Source: Pseudonocardiales bacterium
GTDB lineage: Bacteria; Actinomycetota; Actinomycetes; Mycobacteriales; Pseudonocardiaceae
Assembly: GCA_019243635.1 (NCBI GenBank)
Contig: JAFAUB010000090.1
Coordinates: 1 to 64,000 of the forward strand
Reading direction: 5' to 3'
DNA: 64,000 bases
This document shows, piece after piece, positions 9,201 to 21,424 of the stretch. The notes under the pieces were generated by a model that was given only the letters and a program-made list of their open reading frames with translations, ran no database searches and was not told the DNA's origin. Made by a program: the position numbers and the translations under genes. The stretch's first letter is position 1; each line of letters opens with the position of its first letter.

Positions 9201-10113
9201 GCTGCGGCGCATCCAGGAGCTGCTGGACACACCGACCTCAGTGCCACCCCCCAGCGCCGACGCCGTCCCGGTGCCGGCCCGGCTGCGCGGTGAGGTGGAG
9301 CTGCGCGACGTCACGTTCAGCTACCCCGGCGCGGCGCGACCCGCGCTCACCGGGATGTCCCTGCGCATCGCGCCCGGTGAGACCGTCGCCCTGGTGGGGA
9401 CCACCGGAGCCGGTAAGTCCACCGTGGTCAAGCTGCTGGCCAGACTCTACGACCCGACTGCCGGGACGGTGCTCATCGATGGGGTGGACCTGCGCCGTTT
9501 CGACCCGACGGCGTTTCATCACCGGCTGGGCGTGGTGCCCCAGGAACCCCACCTGTTCCGCGGCGACATCGCGAGCAACATCAGCTACGGCGCCCCACGG
9601 GCATCCCCCGCCGAGGTGGAAGCGGCGGCCCGGCGGGTCGGCGCGCTGGGAGCCATCGCCACGCTGCCGCACGGGTTCCGCCATCCGGTCGGCGAGCGCG
9701 GGCAAGGCCTGTCGGCCGGGCAGCGACAACTGATCGCGCTGGCTCGCGCCGAGCTGGTCGACCCCGACCTGCTGCTCCTCGACGAGGCCACCGCCGCCCT
9801 GGACCCGGCCACCGAGTCGGTGGTACTGACCGCCACCGACCGGCTCGCCGCGCGCCGCACCACCGTGGTCATCGCACACCGGCTAGCCACCGCGGCCAGA
9901 GCCGACCGGATCATCGTGCTCAGCCACGGGCGGGTCGTCGAGCAGGGCCGCCACCGCGAGCTGCTCGCGAGCGGCGGGCACTACACCCGGCTGTGGAGCG
10001 CGGGCTCACCCGACGGGGACCATCGCCGCGTGAGGTGCCTTGCCGCCGACGGCTCGCCCTCGGTCGACACGCCGCGGGTCGCCGGACGTCTCCTGCCTCG
10101 CGGCGGGGGCTAG
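6256..10113 (+). CDS. fused heterodimer-type ABC exporter (TMD-NBD-TMD-NBD)
   Basis: A 1285-residue single-chain exporter carrying two complete half-transporters, likely in drug or lipid efflux. Module 1 has a membrane domain (about 20-320), Walker A GTPGSGKST (about 375), signature LSGGQ (about 483) and LVLDDATSAVD, where the catalytic Glu is replaced by Asp. Module 2 starts near residue 680, with Walker A GTTGAGKST (about 1048), signature LSAGQ (about 1152) and canonical LLLDEATAALD. One degenerate and one consensus ATP site is the usual arrangement in heterodimeric exporters. The inter-module linker is about 100 residues and Ala/Pro-rich. The GTG at 6256 gives a sensible N-terminus. It lies just upstream of kgd. 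Confidence 0.9.
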   Translation: MPEQITANRIGWVRRLLAACWRHPRIAVAALLASGIGVGMEAVAPLLTRLAVDDAVAGTTGRLGWLVAALVGVALLQFGSAFVRRYLGGRLSLDVQHDLRNAVFRAVQRLDGAKQDSLRIGQVASRAISDLQLVQGLLSMVPLTAGVVVLLAVTLVAMLWLSPLLTLVALVAVPAAGLVTTRTRRTLFPATWSAQQRAAEIAEHVEETVTGIRVVKGFGQEARAVARLEDLARRLFAERMRSARLNARFTPTLTAFPSLGQVAVFALGGMLALRGMISLGTFVAFAAYLAMLVGPARLVANLVVLAQLARAGVERVYELVDSQPGVADAPDAIEVTDGPLAVHLDEVGFGYTRGEPVLEGMSLLIEPGETLALVGTPGSGKSTVSLLLARFYDTQRGAVRLGPPGRTIDVRRLRLASLRRAIGMVFEEAFLFSDTVRANIAYGCPDATDDQVRRAARAAAAHEFISALPRGYDTVVGERGLTLSGGQRQRVALARALLWDPRVLVLDDATSAVDAATEAAIHTTLRRVTAARTTLLIAHRRSSLALADRIAVLDGGRVIDVGTRTELSARCALFRALLAGPGEMIENLTAGMADAPPPGPEGITAQLWPESAPADTPEGSRGASRADRADRNAAGAVRGGLTAGMVGSVGPTPELLAAVAALPPATALPNVTGTDPSAPDPDFRLTRLLRPMLGWLSLTAVLVGLDALATVAFPALGGLAVDAVTRRAPNLLALAVAVGLGVLAADWLVIAAQTTVAARAGETLLYLLRVRSFAHLQRLGLDYFEREMAGRIMTRMTTDVDALSTFLQTGLSTALVSVLTVVGVAIALLLTDAGLAVVAMLGLPVLTAATVVFQRLASVAYAEARERVSEVNADLQENASGARVAQAFTRERYSARDFATRSDAYRRARLRAQRYIATYFPFVALLSDLAQAAVLGLGASRVAEGTVSAGVLTAFLLYLGLFFAPVQQLSQVFDGYQQAAVGLRRIQELLDTPTSVPPPSADAVPVPARLRGEVELRDVTFSYPGAARPALTGMSLRIAPGETVALVGTTGAGKSTVVKLLARLYDPTAGTVLIDGVDLRRFDPTAFHHRLGVVPQEPHLFRGDIASNISYGAPRASPAEVEAAARRVGALGAIATLPHGFRHPVGERGQGLSAGQRQLIALARAELVDPDLLLLDEATAALDPATESVVLTATDRLAARRTTVVIAHRLATAARADRIIVLSHGRVVEQGRHRELLASGGHYTRLWSAGSPDGDHRRVRCLAADGSPSVDTPRVAGRLLPRGGG

Positions 10114-10186
10114 CCTGGAAGTGGCGTCAGAGACGATGAGCAGACGGCGCACAGACGCATAGAACGGATAGAGGCGAGCTCCCGCA

Positions 10187-13816
<3,630 letters not shown>

Positions 13817-13821
13817 CGCAC

Positions 13822-14013
13822 GTGTACTTCACCGACCGCGGCATCGAGGAGCTCGAAGAACGACGTGGCGACGAGCAGCTCAGCGTCGAGTGGCTGGCCG
13901 CCCGGATGCGCACGTTCGTCGATGAGCACCCCGAGTTCGAGGACGCCGTCGAGCGGTTGGCCACGTTCTTGGCCCGCGACGATGCCGGCGAGCCGGACAA
14001 CCTCGCCTACTGA
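13822..14013 (+). CDS. DUF6104 family small protein
   Basis: A 63-residue acidic protein starting YFTDRGIEELEERRGD and containing VERLATFLARDD. This matches the DUF6104 family, short proteins commonly encoded right after kgd/sucA in actinomycetes. Function is unknown. The GTG start lies 5 bases after the kgd stop, so it is very likely co-transcribed. No transmembrane or metal-binding motif is visible. Confidence 0.85.
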   Translation: MYFTDRGIEELEERRGDEQLSVEWLAARMRTFVDEHPEFEDAVERLATFLARDDAGEPDNLAY

Positions 14014-14036
14014 CCTAGGCCTACTGACCTGGGCCG

Positions 14037-15026
14037 CTACCACGCATAGGCCTCCGGGGCGGGCTTGGCGCCGTGCGGCGCCGGGGCGGGGAACAACTCG
14101 TCAAGCCGGGCCAGCACATCGGCGTCCAGGGTGATCGCAACGGCTCCCAGCGAACTGTCCAGCTGCGCGGCGGTCCGCGGGCCGACGATCGGCGCGGTCA
14201 CCCCGCGCTGGTGCAGCAGCCAGGCCAGCCCGACGTTGGCTGGGTCCTCGCCGAGGTCAGCGCACAGCTTCTCGTAGAGTTCAATGCGCTCCCGGTTCGC
14301 CTTGAGTTCCTCCGAGCGCCCCGTGGTGCTTCGCGAGCCGCTGCCCTCGCGTTGCTTGCGCAGCACCCCGCCGAGCAGGCCACCCTGCAGCGGCGACCAC
14401 GGGATCAGCCCGATGCCGTAGTCCCGTGCGGCGGGCAGCACCTCCAGCTCGACCCACCGGGTGAGCAGGTTGTAGATGGACTGCTCGCTGACCAGCCCGG
14501 TGAGGTGCCGCCGGCGGGCCGCCTCCTGGGCAGCGACCAGGTGCCAGCCGGCGAAGTTCGACGAGCCGACATAGATGATCTTCCCCTGGTACCGGAGCAC
14601 CGACATGGCCTCCCAGATCTCCTCCCATGGGGTGGCCCGGTCCACGTGGTGCATCTGGTAGAGGTCGATGTAGTCGGTCTGCAGCCGGCGCAGCGACCCC
14701 TCGCAGGCCCGCCGGATGTTCAACGCGGAGAGTCTGGTCTCGTTGGGCCAGTCCCCCATCGAGCCGTAGAGCTTGGTCGCCAGCACGGTGCGCTCCCGCC
14801 GTCCACCACCCGAGGCGAACCATCGGCCGACGATCTGCTCAGTGATCCCTTCACCCTTGCGCCAGCCATAGACATTGGCGGTATCGAAGAAGTTGATGCC
14901 GTGCTCGTGGGCCCGATCCATGATCGCGTGACTGTCCGCCTCCGAGGTCTCCGGACCGAAGTTCATCGTCCCCAGGCACAGACGGGACACCGAAAGGCCG
15001 CTGCGGCCCAGTTGCGTGTAGTCCAT
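14037..15026 (-). CDS. aldo/keto reductase
   Basis: A 329-residue NADPH-dependent aldo/keto reductase of the voltage-gated-potassium-channel-beta/YhdN-like group. It opens with MDYTQLGRSGLSVSRL. The catalytic tetrad can be located: Asp in FFDTANVYG, the following Tyr, Lys in ATKLYG and His in YQMHHVD. The C-terminal GPRTAAQLDSSL binds the cofactor phosphate. The ATG at 15026 follows a G-rich ribosome site. Upstream in-frame codons would run into the palindrome at 15043-15090. The substrate is unknown. Confidence 0.9.
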   Translation of the reverse strand: MDYTQLGRSGLSVSRLCLGTMNFGPETSEADSHAIMDRAHEHGINFFDTANVYGWRKGEGITEQIVGRWFASGGGRRERTVLATKLYGSMGDWPNETRLSALNIRRACEGSLRRLQTDYIDLYQMHHVDRATPWEEIWEAMSVLRYQGKIIYVGSSNFAGWHLVAAQEAARRRHLTGLVSEQSIYNLLTRWVELEVLPAARDYGIGLIPWSPLQGGLLGGVLRKQREGSGSRSTTGRSEELKANRERIELYEKLCADLGEDPANVGLAWLLHQRGVTAPIVGPRTAAQLDSSLGAVAITLDADVLARLDELFPAPAPHGAKPAPEAYAW

Positions 15027-15042
15027 ACCCCCCAGTGAACAG

Positions 15043-15090
15043 ACCCGTGAGTGCTGATGCGAGTCATAGCCCGTATCGCCACTCACGGGT
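15043..15090 (-). terminator. palindrome after the EAL-domain gene, imperfect copy of a shared repeat
   Basis: ACCCGTGAGTG (15043-15053) pairs with CACTCACGGGT (15080-15090), and an imperfect inner stem continues inward. It lies between the stop at 15104 and the next start at 15026, both on the minus strand. No T-run follows. The outer and inner arm sequences match those of the perfect palindrome at 40769-40818, so this looks like one member of a dispersed palindromic family. Confidence 0.65.
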
Positions 15091-15103
15091 TGTCCACAGG
15101 GGG

Positions 15104-17986
15104 TCAGCGCAGTAGCGGGCCGCGCTCGAGCAGCGCGCGGAACTCGGGACCGGGGACCGCGCGGGAGAACAACCAGCCTTGGTAGGCGTCCACTCCGAGC
15201 TCTCGCAGCAGGTGGAACTGGGCCGCGTTCTCGACCCCCTCGGCGACACAGACGCGATCCATCGCGCGAGCCATCTCGACCACCGCGCGAGCCACCGCGA
15301 AGTCCGACGGGTCGACACCCACCCCGCAGACGAACCGGCGGTCCAGCTTGACTATCTGCGCGGGCAACTCCTTGAGCCGGGCCAGCGAGGAGTAACCGGT
15401 GCCGAAGTCGTCCACCGCGAAGCGCACCCCACGCCCGACCAGCTCGGCCATCGCCCGCCGAGTGGCGCTCGGCAGGCCGATCAGCGTGGTCTCCACCAGT
15501 TCCAGTACCAGGCGGCCCCAGGGCAGCCCACTTTCGGCCATTGCGGTAGCGACGATGGCCACGAAGTCACCATCGCCGGGATCAGCGAGGTTGACTGCGA
15601 CGGCGATAGGTCGCCCATCCCAGGCCACCCACTCGCGCGCCTCACGCAGCGCGGTGCGCAGCACCCACCGGTCCAGCTCCCGCATCAGACCGCCCTGCTC
15701 GGCCACCGGCAGGAATACATCCGGGCTGAGCATCCCGCGCTCCGGGTGCGACCAGCGGACCAGCGCCTCCGCGGAGAGGATCGCTCCATCGGGGTTGACC
15801 ACCGGCTGGTAGTGCAACTGCAGCTCGTCACGCACGAGCGCCTCGCGAAGCTGGCACTCCAGCTCTACCTGCCGATCGGCTGACGCGATCAGCGCCGCGT
15901 TGGCCATCGCGAAATGCCCGGTGCCGGTCCGCTTGGCCTCGAACATGGCCGCGTCGGCCAAGCGCAGCAGATCCTGCGCGCTACCGATGGATGCATCCGG
16001 CACCGCCACGCCGATGGCCGCTGACACCCGGATCAGCTGGCCGCGCAGCGGGATGGCGGTGTGCAGCAACCCCGAGACCGTGGCGACGAGCGAGCCGACA
16101 TCGCCGTGGGCGGCGACGTCGGCGCAGATCACCACGAAGACGTCGCCAGCCAGGCGACCAGCGGTACAGCCCTCGGGCAAGCCGTCCCGCAGCCCTCGCG
16201 CCAGCGCGACCAGCAGCTCATCGCCGGCATCGTGACCGAGCGCATCGTTGACCCGCTTGAAGTTGTCGATATCGCAGCACAGCACCGCGATGTCGGCCGC
16301 GGCGCAGGCGAGCAGCTCGGTCAGGGTGTCCTTGATCGCGGCCCGGTTGGGCAGACCCGTGAGCTCGTCGTGCGTCGCCCGGTAGGTGAGCGCCTCGGCG
16401 ACTCGGCGCCGCTCGGTGATGTCGGTGAAGATCACCAGTAGGAAGCGCTGGCCGTCGTCCTGCACCGACGACGAGACGTGCAGCTCGCAGTACACCGGCG
16501 CACCGTCGGCCCGCAGCAGGATCCGCTGCGGCACCGTGTAGCTCCCGGACATGGACCCGGACCCGGCGCCGTGATGAGTGTGCCGGGTGCGCAGCCACTC
16601 GGTCCGCTCATCGGGGTGGGTGAGCGCCTCGGAGCTCATGCCCCGAAGCGTCTCCAGGTCGTAGCCCAGCAGCTTGCACAGCGCTTCGTTGGCGTCGACG
16701 AGCCGGTCGTCGCCGTCGAAGATCCCGATGCCCACCGGGGTGACCGCCACCAGGTCGGCGAAACGCTGGCTGGAGCGCATCATCCGGGTTTCGGTGGCCC
16801 GCTGCTCGGTGACGTCCTGCACGGTGCCGACCAGGCGCAGGCGCCCGGACTCCTCGCTGATGGCAGCGCCATGGCAGCGGACGATGCGCTCCATCCCGTC
16901 CGGTCGCCGCACCCGGTGCTCACAGTCCAACGGCACCTGGTCGACGGCCAGCTGACGCCACAGCCCGTCCACCCACTCCCGGTCATCGGGATGCACCAGG
17001 GAAAGGAAGGTCTGGTAGGTGCTCTGCCGGGCCACCACTCCGTAGAGATCCTGCATCATGTCCGACCAGAGCAGCCGGTCGCCGCCCGGGTCCCACTCCC
17101 AGGTCCCGATCCGGGCCACCCGCTGCGCCTGCGCCAGCCGATGCTGCTCCGCCCGCAGCGCGCGCTCCACCGCTCGCGTCCGGGTGACGTCCTGCACGGT
17201 ACCTATCAGGCGCAGAACCTCCCCGCTGTGCGAGCGCTCGGCCCACAGGCGGCATACATAGTAGGCCTCACCATGCTCGGGCAGACTGCGGAACTCCGCC
17301 TCCAGGAGGCTCGAGTCATGGTCAGCGACCATCTCGTGCACCCGCCGGAACAGCTCGTGCAGGTCCTCCGGATGGATGTGGCGAAAGGGGTCGGCCTCCT
17401 CGACGCAGCGCCCGGCGAACAGCTCCCCCAGTGCGGGACTGTAGCTGATCTTGTTGGTGGGCCACTCCCAGATGAAGCTGCCGATCCGAGCGATCCGTTG
17501 CGCCTGGAGCAGTCGCGCGGATTCCTGGGCACACTCGCCGGTACCCAGCGGGTAGCCGGCCGAGCACAGGTCGGAGATGTCGACCAGGAACACCACGAGC
17601 AGGTCCGTTCCCGGCACGACCCAGCGCGTCACCCGCACCGGTACCGCCTGCCCGTCCGGCCCGATCAGCTCAGCGTCGGTTCCGTCGGGGGGACCCACGA
17701 GCAGGCGGTGCAGCGGAAGGCCGGTCAGCGAGTCGGGGAGCCACCGGCCGGCGAGCACGACCGCAGCCAGGTTCGCCTGGACGACGACACCGCCCGAGCA
17801 GACCAGCGCGGGCGACTCCGGCAACGGGATCTGGGGCAACGGGATCTGCGGCAACGGGTCCGACGGCATCGACATCGACCGGGCCTGCCGGAAAGACGCT
17901 AGTGGGCGACTAGGCGCGACCCACGTCACCTCTCGGGGATCCAGTGACAAGGGCACGAACTCAACCCGTTCAGCGCGCTCAGCCAC
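15104..17986 (-). CDS. multi-PAS diguanylate cyclase-like/c-di-GMP phosphodiesterase (GGDEF-EAL)
   Basis: A 960-residue cytoplasmic signalling protein. After a proline-rich repeat (PQIPLPQIPLPES) come at least three PAS/PAC sensor domains, then GGDEF and EAL domains. The GGDEF signature is degraded to AGDVF near residue 610, so cyclase activity is unlikely. The EAL domain looks complete: AEALVRW near 740, ELVET, DDFGTGYSS, KLDRRF, AEGVEN and QGWLF. The likely role is c-di-GMP hydrolysis gated by the PAS array, perhaps with GTP sensing by the GGDEF part. The GTG at 17986 has GGGAGGG about 7 bases upstream. Confidence 0.88.
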   Translation of the reverse strand: MAERAERVEFVPLSLDPREVTWVAPSRPLASFRQARSMSMPSDPLPQIPLPQIPLPESPALVCSGGVVVQANLAAVVLAGRWLPDSLTGLPLHRLLVGPPDGTDAELIGPDGQAVPVRVTRWVVPGTDLLVVFLVDISDLCSAGYPLGTGECAQESARLLQAQRIARIGSFIWEWPTNKISYSPALGELFAGRCVEEADPFRHIHPEDLHELFRRVHEMVADHDSSLLEAEFRSLPEHGEAYYVCRLWAERSHSGEVLRLIGTVQDVTRTRAVERALRAEQHRLAQAQRVARIGTWEWDPGGDRLLWSDMMQDLYGVVARQSTYQTFLSLVHPDDREWVDGLWRQLAVDQVPLDCEHRVRRPDGMERIVRCHGAAISEESGRLRLVGTVQDVTEQRATETRMMRSSQRFADLVAVTPVGIGIFDGDDRLVDANEALCKLLGYDLETLRGMSSEALTHPDERTEWLRTRHTHHGAGSGSMSGSYTVPQRILLRADGAPVYCELHVSSSVQDDGQRFLLVIFTDITERRRVAEALTYRATHDELTGLPNRAAIKDTLTELLACAAADIAVLCCDIDNFKRVNDALGHDAGDELLVALARGLRDGLPEGCTAGRLAGDVFVVICADVAAHGDVGSLVATVSGLLHTAIPLRGQLIRVSAAIGVAVPDASIGSAQDLLRLADAAMFEAKRTGTGHFAMANAALIASADRQVELECQLREALVRDELQLHYQPVVNPDGAILSAEALVRWSHPERGMLSPDVFLPVAEQGGLMRELDRWVLRTALREAREWVAWDGRPIAVAVNLADPGDGDFVAIVATAMAESGLPWGRLVLELVETTLIGLPSATRRAMAELVGRGVRFAVDDFGTGYSSLARLKELPAQIVKLDRRFVCGVGVDPSDFAVARAVVEMARAMDRVCVAEGVENAAQFHLLRELGVDAYQGWLFSRAVPGPEFRALLERGPLLR
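17821..17862 (-). repeat. 15-bp tandem repeat in the PAS-EAL gene
   Basis: GCAACGGGATCTG recurs at 17821, 17836 and, partly, 17851. On the coding strand it gives the peptide repeat PLPQI-PLPQI-PLPES in the N-terminal tail ahead of the first PAS domain. Confidence 0.85.
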
Positions 17987-18216
17987 GGCACTACCCTCCC
18001 GCCGCGCCAACCGCCACTGGCGCTTCGACATCTGGCAACGACGTGTCACAACCCTGCCGAGTGCACCAACGCGCGAACTGACGATTAGTTATGCGCCTTG
18101 CGCAACCGCGTGTGACAGAAGAGGCCCGACTTCCGCGGCGGTGGATCTAGAGTGTCACCGGATCAGGTGGCTGGAGTCGCTTTGCGCCGCTGGCCCACTG
18201 GATAGAGTGGGACGCC

Positions 18217-18837
18217 GTGCGGTTCCATGAGCTGGCGGTGCCGGGAGTAGTCGAGTTCACTCCCGAGATCTTCCCCGACGCGCGTGGTCGGTTCGTCGCG
18301 CCGTTTCAGCAGTCCTCGTTCGTCGACGCCATCGGCCACCGGCTGCACCTGGCGCAGTCCAACCACAGCATCTCCCGACGCGGCGTGATCCGCGGGGTGC
18401 ACTTCGCCGACGTGCCACCTGGCCAGGCCAAGTACGTGCACTGCGTCCGGGGCGTGCTGCTGGACATCGCGATCGACCTCCGGGTGGGCTCCCCCACGTT
18501 CAGCCGCTGGGAGTCGGTACTGCTGGACGCCGAGGCCTACCGCGCGGTGTACCTCCCCGAGGGCATCGGGCATGCGTTCATCGCGCTGGCCGATGAGACC
18601 GTCATGGCCTATCTCTGCTCCACCGGATACGACCCCGCAGCGGAACACACGGTGTGCCCGCTGGACCCGGCGCTGCGGCTACCCTGGCCCCCCGACCAAG
18701 AAGTCGTCCTCTCCGACAAAGACCGCACCGCCCCCACCCTAGCCGAGGCCACCCGAACCGGCCTCCTCCCCACCTGGTCGGACTGCCAGACCCGCTACTC
18801 CGAACTCCGCGCCGCCGCCCCGCGTTCAGCGGGCTGA
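18217..18837 (+). CDS. dTDP-4-dehydrorhamnose 3,5-epimerase-like protein (RmlC/StrM type)
   Basis: A 206-residue cupin epimerase. RGVHF carries the catalytic His of the family. YLPEGIGHAF carries the base-proximal Tyr and a second His. Family members convert dTDP-4-keto-6-deoxyglucose to the 3,5-epimer for rhamnose or antibiotic sugars. No other dTDP-sugar gene is nearby, so the pathway is unknown. The GTG at 18217 starts the conserved RFHELAVPGV segment. The stop codon lies inside the long palindrome shared with convergent sodX. Confidence 0.87.
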   Translation: MRFHELAVPGVVEFTPEIFPDARGRFVAPFQQSSFVDAIGHRLHLAQSNHSISRRGVIRGVHFADVPPGQAKYVHCVRGVLLDIAIDLRVGSPTFSRWESVLLDAEAYRAVYLPEGIGHAFIALADETVMAYLCSTGYDPAAEHTVCPLDPALRLPWPPDQEVVLSDKDRTAPTLAEATRTGLLPTWSDCQTRYSELRAAAPRSAG

Positions 18838-18887
18838 GCGGGGTTATTCGGGTGCCCGTCACCCCGCTCAGCCCGCTGAATGCGGGG
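18818..18887. terminator. bidirectional terminator, 27-bp stem
   Basis: The arms 18818-18844 and 18861-18887 are complementary over 27 bases with one G-T wobble and a 16-base loop. The structure covers both stop codons (epimerase at 18837, sodX at 18868), so it codes protein ends and terminates convergent transcription at once. There is no T-run, as is common in GC-rich actinobacteria. Confidence 0.8.
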
Positions 18888-19206
18888 CTAGCCGGTGGGG
18901 TGTGGGGTACAGGCGGGCCAGGGCGACCGCGAGCGAGGTTGCGGGGCCTAGGTGGCGGGAGTCGGTGGAGGCGGCGGGGTTGTCGCCCAGGACCCACCAG
19001 CCGTCCGCGTGCCGGCCTATCGCGCGCTTGACTGACAACTGGTCGGGACGCTGCGCCCACTGGACGACCACCACCGCCCCGGGGCGTGGCCGGGCCCGCA
19101 GCCTGACCAGCAGCACGTCGCCGTCACACAGCGTCGGGGACATCGAAGGGCCGCGCACCACCGCGAGCCGCCAAGGCCACCCGCGCAGGTTGTGCCCCGT
19201 GCTCAC
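18868..19206 (-). CDS. sodX: S26-family signal peptidase, nickel superoxide dismutase maturation protease
   Basis: A 112-residue compact S26 peptidase. Ser21 in GPSMSPT and Lys60 in SVKRAIG form the catalytic dyad, and GDN follows. No hydrophobic anchor is visible, unlike general signal peptidases. It is divergent from the NiSOD gene 85 bases away, the standard arrangement of sodX and sodN, where SodX trims the NiSOD propeptide to expose the N-terminal His that binds nickel. The start is GTG at 19206. Confidence 0.92.
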   Translation of the reverse strand: MSTGHNLRGWPWRLAVVRGPSMSPTLCDGDVLLVRLRARPRPGAVVVVQWAQRPDQLSVKRAIGRHADGWWVLGDNPAASTDSRHLGPATSLAVALARLYPTPHRLAPHSAG

Positions 19207-19291
19207 GAATGATCACCACCTGCGGATGCTCAGCACGTCACGCGCGAGTAGGGTGCCATGACGTCGGAGCACCATACGTCAGGGAGGAACG

Positions 19292-19705
19292 ATGCGACTG
19301 CTGTCGCGCATGCTGCACCGCCCCCGCCTAGAGGTTACCGCGCATTGTGACCTCCCGTGCGGCGTCTATGACCCGGCGCAGGCCCGGATCGAGGCCGAGT
19401 CGGTCAAGGCGATTCAGGAGAAGTACCAGTCCAACGATGACCCAGTGTTCCGCGCGCGCGCGATCGAGATCAAGGAGCAGCGCAGCGACCTGGTCAAGCA
19501 CCACCTCTGGGTACTGTGGACCGACTACTTCAAGCCGCCGCACTTCGAGAAGTACCCGCAGCTGAACGAGCTGTTCAACAAGGCCACCAAGGCCGCAGGC
19601 GCCTCGGGCACCAAGGGCTCGACCGACCCGGAGACCGGCCAGGCGCTGCTGAACCACATCTCGGCGATTGACAAGATCTTCTGGGAGACCAAGCAGGCCT
19701 CCTGA
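19292..19705 (+). CDS. sodN: nickel superoxide dismutase precursor
   Basis: A 137-residue NiSOD. The nickel hook is HCDLPCGVYDP: after removal of the 17-residue propeptide, His1, Cys2 and Cys6 of the mature enzyme bind nickel. The remainder is the four-helix bundle that forms hexamers. It destroys superoxide in the cytoplasm. The ribosome site GGGAGGAA precedes the ATG. In Streptomyces NiSOD expression follows nickel supply through Nur; no Nur box was identified here. The divergent protease sodX is next to it. Confidence 0.97.
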   Translation: MRLLSRMLHRPRLEVTAHCDLPCGVYDPAQARIEAESVKAIQEKYQSNDDPVFRARAIEIKEQRSDLVKHHLWVLWTDYFKPPHFEKYPQLNELFNKATKAAGASGTKGSTDPETGQALLNHISAIDKIFWETKQAS

Positions 19706-19798
19706 CCTCGGTCGGCGAGAACGATGCTGACCAGCGGAGCTACTCGTCGTCGGTCAGCATCGCGACTCGTTGATGAGCGTCGTCTCGGCCACTGAGAA

Positions 19799-21403
19799 AT
19801 GATCGGACACCAGCACCTGTCAACCCCGGCCCCGAGACCGTCCCAGCGCCTGCGCCCGACGGTCATCGCGTGCGTCGCCGCGCTGGCTCTGCTGCTCACC
19901 GGCTGCTCCCAAGCCACCAGCTCCCCACCCTTCCACGCGAACTCGGCGGCCACCGATGAGCCGGCCGCCCTCCAGCGCTTCTACACCCAGAGACTGGCCT
20001 GGTCGACCTGCGACCAGATCTTCGAATGCGCCTCGTTGACGGTACCGCTGGACTACGCCAACCCGGGCCGGGAGACCATCGCGCTCGCGGTCATCCGCAA
20101 GCGGGCCACCGACCCCGCGCACCGGATCGGCTCGCTGATCACCAACCCCGGTGGCCCAGGCGGGTCAGGTGTGGCGTTCATCACGCAGAACTATCCCGCC
20201 CAGTCCGGCCAGCCCTCGCATTTCGACCCGCAGCTGCGGGCCGACTTCGACATCGTCGGCTTCGACCCGCGTGGGGTGGGTCAGAGCGCACCGATCACCT
20301 GCCTCACTGACGCCCAGCTCGACCGGTACGTCGCCCTCGACCCGGCCCCGAGCACCCCGGCCGAGGTGGATGCGGTGGTGGCCGCGAACAAGGCCTTCGA
20401 CGCGGGCTGCCAAACCCACTCAGCCGTGCTGCTGCCGTATGTGGGCACCCCGAACGCGGCCCGCGATATGGACATCCTCCGCGCCGTGCTCGGTGACCGG
20501 AAGATGTACTACCTCGGTGCCTCCTACGGCACTTACCTCGGCGCGGTCTACGCCCAGCTCTTCGGCACCCACCTCGCCCGAGCGGTGCTGGATGGCCCGC
20601 TACCCCCGAACCTGACCGACCGGCAGCTGAGCATCGAGCAGGCCGTCGGCTTCCAGGGCGAGCTCACCCGGTTCATCGCCGACTGTGTGACCCATCCCGA
20701 CTGCCCGCTGGGCACGGATACGACCACCGCCGCACAGAGACTGGCGGACTTCTTCGCCTCGACCCGTACTCACCCGCTGCCCACGGGCACCGACCGGATG
20801 GTCGACGAGGCGCTGGCCGAAACCGGCGTGCTGATCACCATGTACGACAGCCCCCACTCGTGGCCGCTCCTGCGGCAGGTCCTGACCCGGGCGATGGCCG
20901 GTGACGGGCACGCGCTGCTGGTGCTGTCTGACCTGTACTACGAGCGTGACCCCAAGACAGGGCATTACTCCAATGAGACCGCGGCCAACACCGCGATCAA
21001 CTGCCTCGACCACCCCAGCGCGGTGCACTCTGTCGGCGACGTCCAAGCGGAGCTACCCGGCTTCGAGCGGGCCTCTCCACTGATCGGTGCCTCCCTCGCC
21101 TGGAGTGACCTGACGTGCGAGTACTGGCCGGTGCCGGCGCAGAGCCGGCCGCACCCGGTCCATTACCCGGGCTCACCACCGATCCTGGTCATCGGGACCA
21201 TCCACGATCCGGCCACGCCGTACCCGTCGGCCCAGGAGATGACCGACCAGTTGGGCTCCTCGGTGTTGCTCACCTACAGCGGTGACGGACACACCGCCTA
21301 TGGCCGGGGCAGCAGCTGCATCAACGCCGCCGTGGACGCTTACCTGACCCAGGGCGTGGTGCCGGCTGCCGGCACGGTCTGCCAACCCGATCCGACCCGG
21401 TAG
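19799..21403 (+). CDS. secreted alpha/beta hydrolase lipoprotein, tripeptidyl-aminopeptidase type
   Basis: A 534-residue secreted serine hydrolase similar to Streptomyces Slp/Tap peptidases and mycobacterial CaeA-like enzymes. The signal peptide ends in lipobox LLTGC, with Cys36 as the lipid-modified residue. TNPGGPGGSG is the oxyanion-side motif and GASYGTYLG holds the nucleophile near residue 243. The catalytic Asp and His are expected in GTIHDPATP and SGDGHTAYG. The C-terminal part matches the TAP-like domain. It would act at the outer membrane surface on peptides or esters. It is followed 21 bases later by the SirB1-like gene. Confidence 0.92.
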   Translation: MIGHQHLSTPAPRPSQRLRPTVIACVAALALLLTGCSQATSSPPFHANSAATDEPAALQRFYTQRLAWSTCDQIFECASLTVPLDYANPGRETIALAVIRKRATDPAHRIGSLITNPGGPGGSGVAFITQNYPAQSGQPSHFDPQLRADFDIVGFDPRGVGQSAPITCLTDAQLDRYVALDPAPSTPAEVDAVVAANKAFDAGCQTHSAVLLPYVGTPNAARDMDILRAVLGDRKMYYLGASYGTYLGAVYAQLFGTHLARAVLDGPLPPNLTDRQLSIEQAVGFQGELTRFIADCVTHPDCPLGTDTTTAAQRLADFFASTRTHPLPTGTDRMVDEALAETGVLITMYDSPHSWPLLRQVLTRAMAGDGHALLVLSDLYYERDPKTGHYSNETAANTAINCLDHPSAVHSVGDVQAELPGFERASPLIGASLAWSDLTCEYWPVPAQSRPHPVHYPGSPPILVIGTIHDPATPYPSAQEMTDQLGSSVLLTYSGDGHTAYGRGSSCINAAVDAYLTQGVVPAAGTVCQPDPTR

Positions 21404-21424
21404 CCCTCCGCGAACAAGTAACCG

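Noticed and set aside
6256..10113. Sequencing fusion of two separate ABC genes
   Set aside because: The reading frame is continuous through a normal linker, and single-chain double exporters are common next to kgd in this lineage.
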